64,000 nt of DNA, taken from positions 129,824 to 193,823 of the forward strand of contig JBBILX010000006.1 in the NCBI GenBank assembly GCA_037444685.1, read 5' to 3'. The notes under the pieces were generated by a model. It did no database searches. It saw only the letters and a list, made by a program, of their open reading frames with translations, and was not told where the DNA came from. Made by a program: the position numbers and the translations under genes. The stretch comes from UBA964 sp037444685. GTDB lineage: Bacteria > Pseudomonadota > Gammaproteobacteria > Steroidobacterales > Steroidobacteraceae. How positions within the stretch are numbered: the stretch's first letter is position 1; every line of letters begins with the position of its first letter. Of the stretch, positions 52,732 through 61,496 are shown piece by piece.

Positions 52732-55314
52732 ATGGACCCGACCCGCCGAATCGACACGCACGATCCGACCGCCGAATCGCAGCGGCGCCGGGCGCTCGCG
52801 TCGGCCCACGTTGGCTCGTGGAGCCGTCATCTGGTCACGGGTGTGGCGCAGGTCGATCTCGTCTGGTGCCAGTCGCTCAATCTGGACCCCTGCGCCGGCC
52901 CCGATCACATCGAGCGCTGGGCGCGGCGTATCCATCCCGACGACGCCGATCCGTTCCTGCGCGCTCACGCCGACCTCAAGGCGGGCGGGCCGGCGCGCGC
53001 CGAGTTCGAGCTCGAGTACCGCATCCTGACGCTCGATTCACGCTGGCTCTGGGTGCTGCAGCGGGGCCGGATCACGCGCACGGCGCCCGACGGGCGCGCG
53101 CTCGAGGCGGCCGGCATCTGCATCGAGATCGATGCCCGCAAGCGTGCCGAGGTCGAAGCGCACGAGAACGAGCAGCGCCTCGCGACGGCCCTCTGGGGGG
53201 CGCGCGCGGCGTTCTGGCAGATCCACCGGCCGAGCGACACCGCGACCCGCAGTCCCTACTGGTATGCGATGACCGGCTACAGCCGCGAGGCCTGGGACGA
53301 GGAGCCGCAACCATGGCTGTCCCGCATCCACCCCGAGGACCGACCGCAGGTGCAGCGGCTCATGGACGAGCACCTCGAGGGGCGCTCGCAGTACCTCGAG
53401 CTGCGCTACCGGCTGCGCTGCGCGAACGGGGCGTGGAAGTGGATCATGGATCGCGGCCGCGTCGTCGAATGGGACTTCGACGGCCAGCCGGTCGCGCTGA
53501 TCGGCGTGTCGATCGACATCGACGAGCAGAAGCGGGCCGAACTCGCGCTGCGCTCGACCGAGGCGCGGCTCGAGACGGCGATCTGGGGCGCGGGCGTCGG
53601 TCTGTATGAGCTCGATTGCATCACCGGCACGACCTTCTGGCTCAACGACTGGTGCGCGCGCTTCGACATCGATCCCTGCGAAGGGGCCGAGCACGTCGAC
53701 CGCTGGGACCAGAACATCCATCCGGAGGACCTGCCGGCGGCGCGCGCGCGTTTCTCGGGGCACATCGCCGGTACCGAGGAGTACTACGACGCCGAGTACC
53801 GGATCCGAACGCGCTCGGGGCGCTGGCGCTGGATCTTCGAGCGTGGCCGCGTCATCGAGCGCGATGCCGCGGGCAAGGCGCTGCGCCTCGTCGGCACCTG
53901 CATGGACATCGATCAGCGCAAGCGCGCCGAGCTCGCGGTACGCGAGTCGGAGCAGCGCCTGCGTCTTGCGCTCGAGGGCGGGCGTGGCTGCCTCTGGGAG
54001 TGGGACTGCGAGCAGCGCGTCTTCAACGACGCCTACTACCTGTTCCATGGCGTCGATCCGGCGGAGGGGCGTCGCGATCCTGAATTCTGGCGCAATCGCG
54101 CCCATCCTGACGACGTCGCGCGGATTTCCGATGCCGATCGAGCCGTGACCGACGGACGTCTCGAGGCCTACAACGCCGAGTATCGCGTCATGCACGCGGA
54201 CGGACGCTGGCGCTGGATGGTCGACCGCTTCCGTGGCGAAGGCCGCGACGAGAACGGCCGCGCGCGCCGGCTGGTCGGTTTCGCGGTCGACATCACGGCG
54301 GAAGTGGAGGCCCGCGAGGCGATGCGCGCGCAGGCGACGCTCCTCAACCTGATGCGCGACGCCGTGGTGCTCGTCGACCGCTCCGGCATCGTCCGGCTCG
54401 CCAACCCCGCCTTCCACGCGCTGCTCGGCGCGCCGGAGGGCACGCTGATCGGGCAGCCGATCCGCGAGCGCGTCATCGCGGCCGTGCCCGAGTTCCCGGG
54501 CATCACTCAGGCGGGGGTGCAGCAGTTCATGGCGCGGTCCTATGGTGCGCGCACGACCCGCGAGATCGACTGGAACCACCCCGATGGGCGCGTGCTGCGG
54601 CTGGTCCTGACGCTGACTCCGCTCGAGTGGGAGGGATCGCTGGGCGTGCTCGGCGTACTCGTCGACGTCACGGCGGAGAAGCGTCTCGAGCGGCAGATCG
54701 TCGAGGCCGCCGCGCGCGAGCAGCGTCGCCTCAGCTCCGATCTGCACGATGGCCTCGGCCAGGAGCTGACCGGCATCGCGCTCATGCTCAAGAGCATCGC
54801 CGGCGGACTGGCCGAGGGAGTCCGCCCCGCGCGGGCGCAGCTCGACGAGATCGTCGGCCTCGTCAACCATGCGATCGAGTCGGCGCGCGTGCTCGCCCGC
54901 GGTATCGCGCCGGTCAGCAGCGAACAGGGCGGTCTGCCCGGCGCGCTGCGCACGCTCGCCGACTCGCTGTCGGCGATGCGCGGGCCGAAAGTCCGCTTCC
55001 ACGACCGGCTCGGCGGTCACTGCAGGATCACCGACGAAGCCGCCACGCACCTGTTCCGCATCGCGCAGGAGGCGGTGGCCAACGCGCTGCGCCACGCGAG
55101 CGCCCGCGAGGTCTGCATCGAACTCGGCGCCACCGAGGCGGGCGAGGTGCAGCTCGAGATTCGCGATGATGGTCAGGGTTTCCCCGAGGACTCGGCGGCC
55201 TCGCGTGGCATCGGCATCCAGACGATGCGTTTCCGCGCGGAGGCGCTGCGCGGCACCCTCGAGCTGCACAGCACGGCCGGGGTGACGGTTCGCTGCCGAG
55301 TTCCTGTAGACTGA
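52732..55314 (+). CDS. Cytosolic multi-PAS sensor histidine kinase, NarL-type
   Basis: The 860-residue protein has five PAS_3/PAC repeats of roughly 125 residues with near-identical phrasing (e.g. ELEYRILTLDSRWLWVLQRGRI, DAEYRIRTRSGRWRWIFERGRV, NAEYRVMHADGRWRWMVDRFRG). A HisKA_3 domain follows (RLSSDLHDGLGQELTGIALML, phospho-acceptor His in DLHD), then a HATPase (EAVANALRHASAREV, IRDDGQGFPED). No membrane segment. It is paired with the response regulator 40 bases downstream. The repeated PAS units suggest recent internal duplication. Confidence 0.92.
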   Translation: MDPTRRIDTHDPTAESQRRRALASAHVGSWSRHLVTGVAQVDLVWCQSLNLDPCAGPDHIERWARRIHPDDADPFLRAHADLKAGGPARAEFELEYRILTLDSRWLWVLQRGRITRTAPDGRALEAAGICIEIDARKRAEVEAHENEQRLATALWGARAAFWQIHRPSDTATRSPYWYAMTGYSREAWDEEPQPWLSRIHPEDRPQVQRLMDEHLEGRSQYLELRYRLRCANGAWKWIMDRGRVVEWDFDGQPVALIGVSIDIDEQKRAELALRSTEARLETAIWGAGVGLYELDCITGTTFWLNDWCARFDIDPCEGAEHVDRWDQNIHPEDLPAARARFSGHIAGTEEYYDAEYRIRTRSGRWRWIFERGRVIERDAAGKALRLVGTCMDIDQRKRAELAVRESEQRLRLALEGGRGCLWEWDCEQRVFNDAYYLFHGVDPAEGRRDPEFWRNRAHPDDVARISDADRAVTDGRLEAYNAEYRVMHADGRWRWMVDRFRGEGRDENGRARRLVGFAVDITAEVEAREAMRAQATLLNLMRDAVVLVDRSGIVRLANPAFHALLGAPEGTLIGQPIRERVIAAVPEFPGITQAGVQQFMARSYGARTTREIDWNHPDGRVLRLVLTLTPLEWEGSLGVLGVLVDVTAEKRLERQIVEAAAREQRRLSSDLHDGLGQELTGIALMLKSIAGGLAEGVRPARAQLDEIVGLVNHAIESARVLARGIAPVSSEQGGLPGALRTLADSLSAMRGPKVRFHDRLGGHCRITDEAATHLFRIAQEAVANALRHASAREVCIELGATEAGEVQLEIRDDGQGFPEDSAASRGIGIQTMRFRAEALRGTLELHSTAGVTVRCRVPVD

Positions 55315-55354
55315 GGGTGCTCGCGAGCTTCACTCTGTGCAAGGAGCGCCACCG

Positions 55355-56068
55355 TTGAACATCGTCGGCACGCAAGCCCTCACAGCGGCCCATCCGCCCG
55401 TCAAGCGGCGTGTGCTCATCGTCGACGATCATCCGATCGTGCGTCAGGGCCTCAAGCGCATGATCGAGTCGGAACCCGACCTCGAAGTCTGCGGCGAAGC
55501 GGCCACCGAGTCGCAGGCGCGACGTGCGATCCGCGAACTCGATCCCGACATCGTGATCGTCGACCTCGCGCTCCAGGAAGGTGACGGCCTCGAGCTCGTG
55601 CGCGACGTGCATGCGCACCATCCGGATGTGCCCATGCTCGTCCTGTCGATGCACGACGAGACGATCTATGCCGAGCGTCTGCTCTCCGAGGGCGCGTCGG
55701 GCTACATCATGAAGCAGGCGGCGGCGGACCAGCTGCTCAACGCGCTGCGCACCGTCCTGCGCGGCGAGACCTATCTCAGCGAAGCGCTGCGCCACCAGCT
55801 CGAGGCCCGCAGCGGCGTGCCGGTCGGCGAGAGCCATCCGGTCGACCGGCTCTCCAACCGAGAGCTGCAGGTGCTCAACCTGATCGGCCGCGGCGTCAGC
55901 TCGCGCGAAATCGCGCGCGAGCTCGGGCTGTCGGTCAAGACCGTCGAGTCGCACCGCCAGAGCCTCAAGCGCAAGCTCCATCTCGCCACCAACGCGCAGC
56001 TCGTCCAGTACGCGATCAACTGGTTCGCCGGCCGTCGCGGCGGTGTCGCACGTTCGGACCGGCTTTAA
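55355..56068 (+). CDS. LuxR/NarL-type response regulator
   Basis: The 237-residue regulator starts at TTG 55355, with AAGGAG eight bases upstream; a GTG at 55337 is before that ribosome site. The receiver has the acidic pair in RVLIVDDHPIVRQGL, the phospho-acceptor Asp in DIVIVDLALQEGDG and the Lys in SGYIMKQAAADQL. The LuxR helix-turn-helix is LSNRELQVLNLIGRGVSSREIARELGLSVKTVESHRQSLKRKL. It is the evident partner of the kinase upstream and may also serve the orphan kinase at 9.9 kb. Its targets are unknown. Confidence 0.92.
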   Translation: MNIVGTQALTAAHPPVKRRVLIVDDHPIVRQGLKRMIESEPDLEVCGEAATESQARRAIRELDPDIVIVDLALQEGDGLELVRDVHAHHPDVPMLVLSMHDETIYAERLLSEGASGYIMKQAAADQLLNALRTVLRGETYLSEALRHQLEARSGVPVGESHPVDRLSNRELQVLNLIGRGVSSREIARELGLSVKTVESHRQSLKRKLHLATNAQLVQYAINWFAGRRGGVARSDRL

Positions 56069-56139
56069 ACCCTTTTCGCCGGCACGCCTCTAAACGCTCG
56101 CAGGCCGCCGGATCGTCGAGCGGCGCGAGGTAGGGCATC

Positions 56140-56580
56140 GTGGCCGACGGCGGCACCCGCAGCGCTTCGACCGAAACGCCGCCAGACGCGCAGGCCTGGC
56201 TGCTGGAGCGCGCGCGCCGCGGCGATGCCCGGGCATTCGAGCAGCTCTATCGCGGAAGCAGCGCGCGAGTGCACGGTCTCTGCCTGCGCATGACGCGTGA
56301 TCCGGGCACGGCCGAGGACTGCGTCCAGGAGACCTTCCTGCGTGCCTGGCGCGCGCTGCCCGGGTTCGAGGGGCGCAGCCACTTCGGCACCTGGCTGCAT
56401 CGGATCGCGGTCAACGTGGTGCTCGAGCGGCGCCGCCGGCCCATGCCGCCACTCGAGCCGTTCGAGGCGCTCGACGACGACGACTTCGGAGTCGGATTCG
56501 ATGCGCCGGTCGAGGAGGCGGAGCTCGAAGCGGCGATCGTCGCGCTGCTGCGCGCGCGTCTGCAAGGAGACTCGACATGA
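56140..56580 (+). CDS. ECF sigma factor lacking region 4
   Basis: The 146-residue product begins at GTG 56140. Region 2 is complete: LYRGSSARVHGLCLRMTRDPGTAEDCVQETFLRAWRAL. The linker and LHRIAVNVVLERRRRPM follow. Normal ECF factors are 180-200 residues and end in the region 4 helix-turn-helix that reads the -35 box. Here the text jumps from EAELEAAIVAL straight to LRARLQGDST, a typical ECF C-terminal end, as if ~45-50 codons had been removed in frame. As written, it cannot bind a -35 element alone. It overlaps the downstream gene by four bases. Confidence 0.82.
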   Translation: MADGGTRSASTETPPDAQAWLLERARRGDARAFEQLYRGSSARVHGLCLRMTRDPGTAEDCVQETFLRAWRALPGFEGRSHFGTWLHRIAVNVVLERRRRPMPPLEPFEALDDDDFGVGFDAPVEEAELEAAIVALLRARLQGDST

Positions 56581-57146
56581 GCGGCAGGGACGAACGAACC
56601 GGACGGCGCGTGCAATCGGTCGCGGACCTCGACCGGGAAATTCCGCCGCGCCGCGACCTCTGGCCGGCGATCGAGGCCGGTCTCGTGCCACGGCGCCGGA
56701 CCACGATCCCGCCGCCCCGCTGGACGCTCGGCCTCGCGGCGGGCGTGGTCCTCGTCGCTGTTGGGTTCTGGGTCGGACGCGCGACGCTGCCCGGCGCGCC
56801 CGTGGCCGCGACGCCGTCGACCGCAGCGACGGCCACCGTGGAGGCCCCGGGACAAGCCGAGGCGCGCTCGATGGCGGCGTTCGGGCCCGGTGCGTCCTAT
56901 GAGACGGCCCGCGAGGCCGCGCTGGCAGCCCTGCCGGATCGGCTCGCGAGGCTGCCATGGCAGACGCGCGAGCAGGTACTTGCAAGCCTCGCCACCGTGC
57001 AGCGCTCGATCGCGGAGATCGAGCTGGCACTCGGCCGTGACCCGGGCAACGCGTTGCTGCAGTCGTTGCTCATCGACGGCTACCAGGAGGAGATGCGCGT
57101 GCTCAGCACGCTCGATACGGCCGGCGAGCCCGGCCAGGAGATCTGA
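56577..57146 (+). CDS. Single-pass membrane protein, putative anti-sigma factor
   Basis: The 189-residue protein has one membrane helix around 48-67 (WTLGLAAGVVLVAVGFWVGRA). The short Arg-rich cytosolic N-terminus includes REIPPRRDLWPAIEAGL, a segment seen in anti-sigma-like proteins that follow ECF genes. A helical periplasmic C-terminus follows. No zinc-binding HxxxCxxC motif is present. The four-base ATGA overlap with the sigma gene implies co-translation. Confidence 0.7.
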   Translation: MSGRDERTGRRVQSVADLDREIPPRRDLWPAIEAGLVPRRRTTIPPPRWTLGLAAGVVLVAVGFWVGRATLPGAPVAATPSTAATATVEAPGQAEARSMAAFGPGASYETAREAALAALPDRLARLPWQTREQVLASLATVQRSIAEIELALGRDPGNALLQSLLIDGYQEEMRVLSTLDTAGEPGQEI

Positions 57147-57148
57147 CC

Positions 57149-58063
57149 ATGCTTTGGCGTTCCTCGTGGCCCAGGCTGCTGCCGGCAGCCGTGATCATCG
57201 GCACGCTGGCGGCGGTGGCCGTTCAGGCCGACACGGCGACCCGCGTGGACCGGCGCATCGCTGCTGCCGGCACGGCGTCGGTCGTCGTCAGCAACGTGGC
57301 CGGCGAGGTCGATGTGCGCGGCTGGGACCGGCCGGAAGTACGCGTCAGCGGCACGCTGGCACCCGGCGTCGAACGTCTCGACGTCGTCCGGGACGGCGCG
57401 GCCATCGCCGTGCGGGTCGTGCTGCCGCGCCATGGCGGCAGGGAACGAGCGGTTGCCAGGCTGCAGCTCGAGGTGCCCAAGGGTCACCGCGTCGAGATCA
57501 CGGCGGTCAGCGCCGATGTCCGGGTCCATGGTGTCGAGGGACCGCAGCGGCTGCGCTCGGTCAGTGGCGACATCGCTGCGCAGGGCGGCGGCCGCGAGAT
57601 CGAGATCAGCACGGTCAGCGGTGAGGTGGAATTCGACGGGCTCGGGCGCGTCGCCCGGCTCGACGTTTCCACGGTCAGCGGCGACGTGGAGTTGCGCGGA
57701 CTCGCCGGCGAGCTCGAGGCTGCGAGCATCAGTGGCGACGTGGAGGCGAGCGCGACGGCCCTGCAGTCGGTGAAGGTCAAGACGACCTCCGGTGACGTCA
57801 CGATGGATGGCGGCTACGGTCGCGGGGCCAGCATCCAGGTGAATACCGTCAGTGGCGATGCGTCGGTGCTCGCCCGCGGTGCGGCGGGTCTCGCGATCGA
57901 GGCGCGCAGCTTCAGCGGCGCGCTGTCGACCTGCTTCGGGGCCCGCGCCGCATCGGGCAGTGGAGGCGCTCCCGGGCGGCGGTTGGAACTCACGCGTGGC
58001 GATGGCAGTATCAAGCTCCGCATCAGCACGGTGAGCGGCGAAGTCGCGATCTGCGACAGGTAG
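57149..58063 (+). CDS. DUF4097-family exported beta-repeat protein
   Basis: The 304-residue protein has a signal peptide (LLPAAVIIGTLAAVAVQADT) and then about seven repeats spaced 18-22 residues with the core S-G-D/E-V (ISTVSGEVEF, VSTVSGDVEL, ASISGDVEA, KTTSGDVTM, VNTVSGDASV, ISTVSGEVAI). Such repeats form a right-handed parallel beta helix, as in the DUF4097 putative adhesins. It is the third gene of the sigma-factor operon, starting three bases after the preceding stop. Its role in the envelope is unknown. Confidence 0.8.
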   Translation: MLWRSSWPRLLPAAVIIGTLAAVAVQADTATRVDRRIAAAGTASVVVSNVAGEVDVRGWDRPEVRVSGTLAPGVERLDVVRDGAAIAVRVVLPRHGGRERAVARLQLEVPKGHRVEITAVSADVRVHGVEGPQRLRSVSGDIAAQGGGREIEISTVSGEVEFDGLGRVARLDVSTVSGDVELRGLAGELEAASISGDVEASATALQSVKVKTTSGDVTMDGGYGRGASIQVNTVSGDASVLARGAAGLAIEARSFSGALSTCFGARAASGSGGAPGRRLELTRGDGSIKLRISTVSGEVAICDR

Positions 58064-58073
58064 AATCGGCGCC

Positions 58074-59402
58074 GTGCGCGCCGCCCGCCGGTTGTTCCGC
58101 TCTGTGCTGATAGCCATCGGTGGCGCGCTCGCGCTGACGTTCGCTGGCAGTGCGGTGCTCGTGGCGCTCGTCGACGCCGGGCGCTTCCGGCCGCAGATCG
58201 CCGCTGCCGTCGAGGCTGCAACCGGCCGACCCCTGCGGGTCGACGGCGCCGTGCGGCTCGACCTGCTGCCGTTTCCGGCCATCGCCGTCGAGGACGCAGG
58301 ACTTGCCAATCCGCCGGGATTCGCCGAGCCGTACCTGATTCGCTGGCGCGAGCTCGCACTCGGCGCGAGACTCGGTCCGCTGCTGCGCGGCCAGCTCGAG
58401 CTGACCCGGATCCGACTGACCGGACTCGAGCTGCGTCTCGAACGCCGTGCCGATGGCGGTGTCAACTGGAGTGGGCTAGGCCCCGTCGGCGACGCCGGCC
58501 GCGACGTCGCGATACCGTTGCGGTCGATGGACGGACTCGAGATCCGCGACGGTCGCCTGCTCTACGTCGACGCCCTCGATGCGACCCGAATCGAGTTCGA
58601 CGCGGTCCGCCTCGACCTGCCCCGCTGGACACCCGGCGAGCCGCTCGCGATCGAGCTCGGTGCGATCTTTCGACCGTCGGCTGCGCCGCCGCTGCCGCTG
58701 ACGGTCAGCAGTGCAGTGCACCCGGATGTCCAGACTTTGCGGCTCAGCAACACCCGCCTCACGCTGCGTTGGCGCACCGACGCGGCGGCCACGGGTCTCG
58801 CGGTCGAACTCGACGCACCCCGCGTCGAGGTGGACCTCGAGCGCCGGACGGTCGCAGGAGCGCCGCTCGAGCTGCGCCTCGGCTCGGCGCGCGATGCGCT
58901 CGCGGTGCGCGACTGGCGCGTCGCGGCGGGCGAACAGGGAGTGTCGGCCGACGCCCGCATCGCGCTCGCATCCACCTCGCTGCGCCGGCTGCTCGAGGAA
59001 TCGGGCCTCGGCGCGCCGCTGACCAGTGACCCGACGGCGTTGGGTCCGTGGAGTCTGGCCGGCACGCTGCGCCTCGAGCCTGGTGGACTTCGGCTCGAGC
59101 CGCTCGAGCTGCGGCTCGATGCGACGACGCTGCGCGGGCACGGGTCGCGGCTTGCCGACGAGCTGTTCGAGGTCGATCTCGTCGGCGACCGGATGGACAT
59201 CGGCCGCTATCTCGAGCCCGTCGATGCGCCGACGCCGCCGTTCGAGTTCCCGACTGCGGCCCTGCGCGCCCTGCCTCTGCGCGCCACGCTCGCGCTCGAG
59301 TCCGCGACGCTAGGCGAGGCGCGTCTCGAGGGCGTCACGCTGCGTCTGACCGGCGACGCGAGCGGGCCGCGGCGAATCTCGACTCCGCGGGGTGCGCCAT
59401 GA
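58074..59402 (+). CDS. AsmA-family protein, short form
   Basis: The 442-residue protein begins at GTG 58074 with an N-terminal helix (LFRSVLIAIGGALALTFAGSAVL) and the AsmA opening AAVEAATGRPLRVDGAVRLDLLPFPAIAVEDAGLANPPGF, followed by amphipathic beta strands. AsmA-family proteins bridge the inner and outer membranes and move phospholipids. Usual length is 600-750; here the text ends in RISTPRGAP just after a strand (GVTLRLTGDAS), and the C-terminal domain is missing. Its last four bases overlap mutY. Confidence 0.82.
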   Translation: MRAARRLFRSVLIAIGGALALTFAGSAVLVALVDAGRFRPQIAAAVEAATGRPLRVDGAVRLDLLPFPAIAVEDAGLANPPGFAEPYLIRWRELALGARLGPLLRGQLELTRIRLTGLELRLERRADGGVNWSGLGPVGDAGRDVAIPLRSMDGLEIRDGRLLYVDALDATRIEFDAVRLDLPRWTPGEPLAIELGAIFRPSAAPPLPLTVSSAVHPDVQTLRLSNTRLTLRWRTDAAATGLAVELDAPRVEVDLERRTVAGAPLELRLGSARDALAVRDWRVAAGEQGVSADARIALASTSLRRLLEESGLGAPLTSDPTALGPWSLAGTLRLEPGGLRLEPLELRLDATTLRGHGSRLADELFEVDLVGDRMDIGRYLEPVDAPTPPFEFPTAALRALPLRATLALESATLGEARLEGVTLRLTGDASGPRRISTPRGAP

Positions 59403-60520
59403 CGCTGCGCGAGCGCGAGCGGCGGCGCGCCGCCTTGATCGGTCCGGCGCTCATCGAGTGGCACGCGCGCGGTGGCCGCCACGACCTGCCATGGCAGCGC
59501 GACCGCAGCCGCTATCGCGTCTGGGTGTCCGAGATCATGCTGCAGCAGACGCAGGTCGCGACCGTTGGGCCGTACTTCGAGCGCTTCATGGCGCGCTTTC
59601 CGACGCTGTCCGACCTCGCCGCGGCGGAGATCGACGAGGTGCTGCACCTCTGGACCGGGCTCGGCTACTACGCGCGCGCGCGCCATCTGCACCGCGCCGC
59701 GCGCGAAGTCATGGCCCAATACGGCGGCGAGCTGCCGCGCGACTTCGAGTCACTCTGCGCGCTGCCGGGGATCGGGCGCTCGACGGCCGGAGCGATTCTG
59801 TCGCTCGCGGATGGGCAGCGGCATCCGATCCTCGACGGCAACGTTAGGCGTGTACTGATGCGCGTGTTCGGGATCGAGGCGGAGAACGGTTCACGCGACC
59901 TCGAGAGGCGGCTCTGGCTGCTCGCCGACGCCTGCACGCCGCAGACGGATGTCCGCACGTACACGCAGGCGATCATGGACCTCGGCGCGACGGTCTGCGT
60001 GCGCCGCCGTCCGGCCTGCCTGATCTGTCCGCTGCAGCCCGAGTGCAGCGCCCACGCGACGGGCCGCCAGCGCGAGCTGCCGCGGGCAAAGCGCCGCGGC
60101 GGCGCCGTGCGGCGCCGGCGCGAGCTGTGGATGCTCGCGGCCGTGGACCGTGACGGCGCGGTGCTGCTCGAGCGACGGCCCGCGCGCGGACTATGGGGTG
60201 GACTCTGGTCGTTGCCGGAGTTCGAGAGCGCGGCGGCCGCGACCGGTTACGCGCGGGATCGGTTGCGCGGCGCCGAGCTCGCTCGCCCGCAGTGGCGGCC
60301 GCGGCCGCTGGGGGTCATCGAACACGCCTTCACGCACTTCGATCTGACGATCCACCCGCTGGTCGCGGACTGCGAAGGTGCGCGCGCGGGCATCGAGGAG
60401 CCTGGTCGGCTGCGCTGGTGCCATCCGCAGCACTGGCGCGAGGGCCGCGAACGCCTCGGTCTGCCGGCGCCGGTCAGGATGCTGCTCGAGGCGCTGGCGG
60501 CCGAGACCGATGCGTCATGA
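59399..60520 (+). CDS. mutY: Adenine DNA glycosylase MutY
   Basis: The 373-residue enzyme removes adenine mispaired with 8-oxoguanine. Catalytic Glu45 is in VWVSEIMLQQTQVATV, the HhH is LPGIGRSTAGAILSLADGQRHPILDGN with catalytic Asp146, and the 4Fe-4S site is Cys-x6-Cys-x2-Cys-x5-Cys in CVRRRPACLICPLQPEC. The C-terminal part is the NUDIX-like 8-oxoG reader. ATG 59399 overlaps the AsmA stop by four bases. The asmA-mutY order, with yggX further on, is typical of gammaproteobacteria. Confidence 0.95.
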   Translation: MTLRERERRRAALIGPALIEWHARGGRHDLPWQRDRSRYRVWVSEIMLQQTQVATVGPYFERFMARFPTLSDLAAAEIDEVLHLWTGLGYYARARHLHRAAREVMAQYGGELPRDFESLCALPGIGRSTAGAILSLADGQRHPILDGNVRRVLMRVFGIEAENGSRDLERRLWLLADACTPQTDVRTYTQAIMDLGATVCVRRRPACLICPLQPECSAHATGRQRELPRAKRRGGAVRRRRELWMLAAVDRDGAVLLERRPARGLWGGLWSLPEFESAAAATGYARDRLRGAELARPQWRPRPLGVIEHAFTHFDLTIHPLVADCEGARAGIEEPGRLRWCHPQHWREGRERLGLPAPVRMLLEALAAETDAS

Positions 60521-61486
60521 GATCAGGCGCGCCACGAGTTGCCAGAGGCCGTAGACGATCAGCACGAGCAGCGCGAGCAGCAGCCCATTGAAGACGAACT
60601 TGATCGCCTTGTAGAGCGGCCGGTTTGTCTTCTTGAGCGCCTTGGTCCGCTCGAACAGCGGCGCAATCGTCGCGAACATCCGGTTCGCCAGACCGCGCTT
60701 GTCGCCCTCGAGGTTCGGCACCACCGTCAGGCTCGCGAGGCCACGGTAGAAGACATTCACGATACGCCCCGGCAGGCTCATCGGCCGCTCGACGTCGAGC
60801 ATCAGGATCAGGCGCGGCGTCTGTGTGTCGTTGCGCGCGTGGTGCAGGTGAGTGATGTCGAACAATGCCGCCTGGCCGTCGCGCCACGAGTGACGGATGC
60901 CGTCGACCTCGATGTAGCAGGCATCGTCGTTCGGCGTCGACAGGCCGAGGTGATAGCGCAGCGACACGGCGAGAGGGTCGAGGTGACGCGTCAGCTGCGA
61001 GCCCGGCGGCAGCAGCGAGAACATCGCGCCATTGACCGACTTGATGTCCTTGACGAGCCGCACCGTCTCAGGGCAGAGCGCCTGCGCCGATTCGTGAATG
61101 TGTCCGTACCACTTCAGGTAGAACTTGCTCCAGCCGTACTTGTAGAAGGTGCGGAAACCGACGTCGAAGTAGGCGCCGGACTTGGAGTCCGTGGTCTTCT
61201 GGAAGTAGCCGGCCTCGTAGAGCTTGAGGGCCTCGGCGCGAATGGTTCGCCAGTTGTCGGTGACCGGCGCGAGCTCGGGGAATTCGGCGAGGTACATGAA
61301 CACGCGCCGGCCGCGCGGTTCGGTGAACAGGTAGAGCAGGCAGTTGAGCGGCGCGAAGATCGGCCAGCCCTTGCGCACGTACTCGCGCACGCCGGTGTAG
61401 CGCAGAGCGCCACGGTACTTGTACACGTAGACGAGCGAGCCGACGATGAACAGGCCGACGGCAGTCAGCAGGAGTTCGGGCAGCAT
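60515..61486 (-). CDS. LpxO-like lipid A (aspartyl/asparaginyl beta-) hydroxylase
   Basis: The 323-residue membrane-bound dioxygenase has an N-terminal helix (LTAVGLFIVGSLVYVYKYRG) and a C-terminal helix near the end. Between them lies the AspH fold: FPELAPVTDNWRTIRAEAL, SKFYLKWYGHIHESAQALCPET, PPGSQLTRHLDPLAVSLRYHLGL (iron His) and DITHLHHARNDT (second His), plus Arg for 2-oxoglutarate. Salmonella LpxO, which hydroxylates the lipid A secondary acyl chain, has the same layout and closely similar blocks. It converges with mutY with a six-base overlap. Confidence 0.82.
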   Translation of the reverse strand: MLPELLLTAVGLFIVGSLVYVYKYRGALRYTGVREYVRKGWPIFAPLNCLLYLFTEPRGRRVFMYLAEFPELAPVTDNWRTIRAEALKLYEAGYFQKTTDSKSGAYFDVGFRTFYKYGWSKFYLKWYGHIHESAQALCPETVRLVKDIKSVNGAMFSLLPPGSQLTRHLDPLAVSLRYHLGLSTPNDDACYIEVDGIRHSWRDGQAALFDITHLHHARNDTQTPRLILMLDVERPMSLPGRIVNVFYRGLASLTVVPNLEGDKRGLANRMFATIAPLFERTKALKKTNRPLYKAIKFVFNGLLLALLVLIVYGLWQLVARLIS

Positions 61487-61496
61487 GGGCGCGAGC

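Noticed and set aside
57500..58050. Repeated DNA in the DUF4097 gene as a CRISPR or tandem array
   Set aside because: The repeats are coding, irregular and explained by the beta-helix repeat of the protein.
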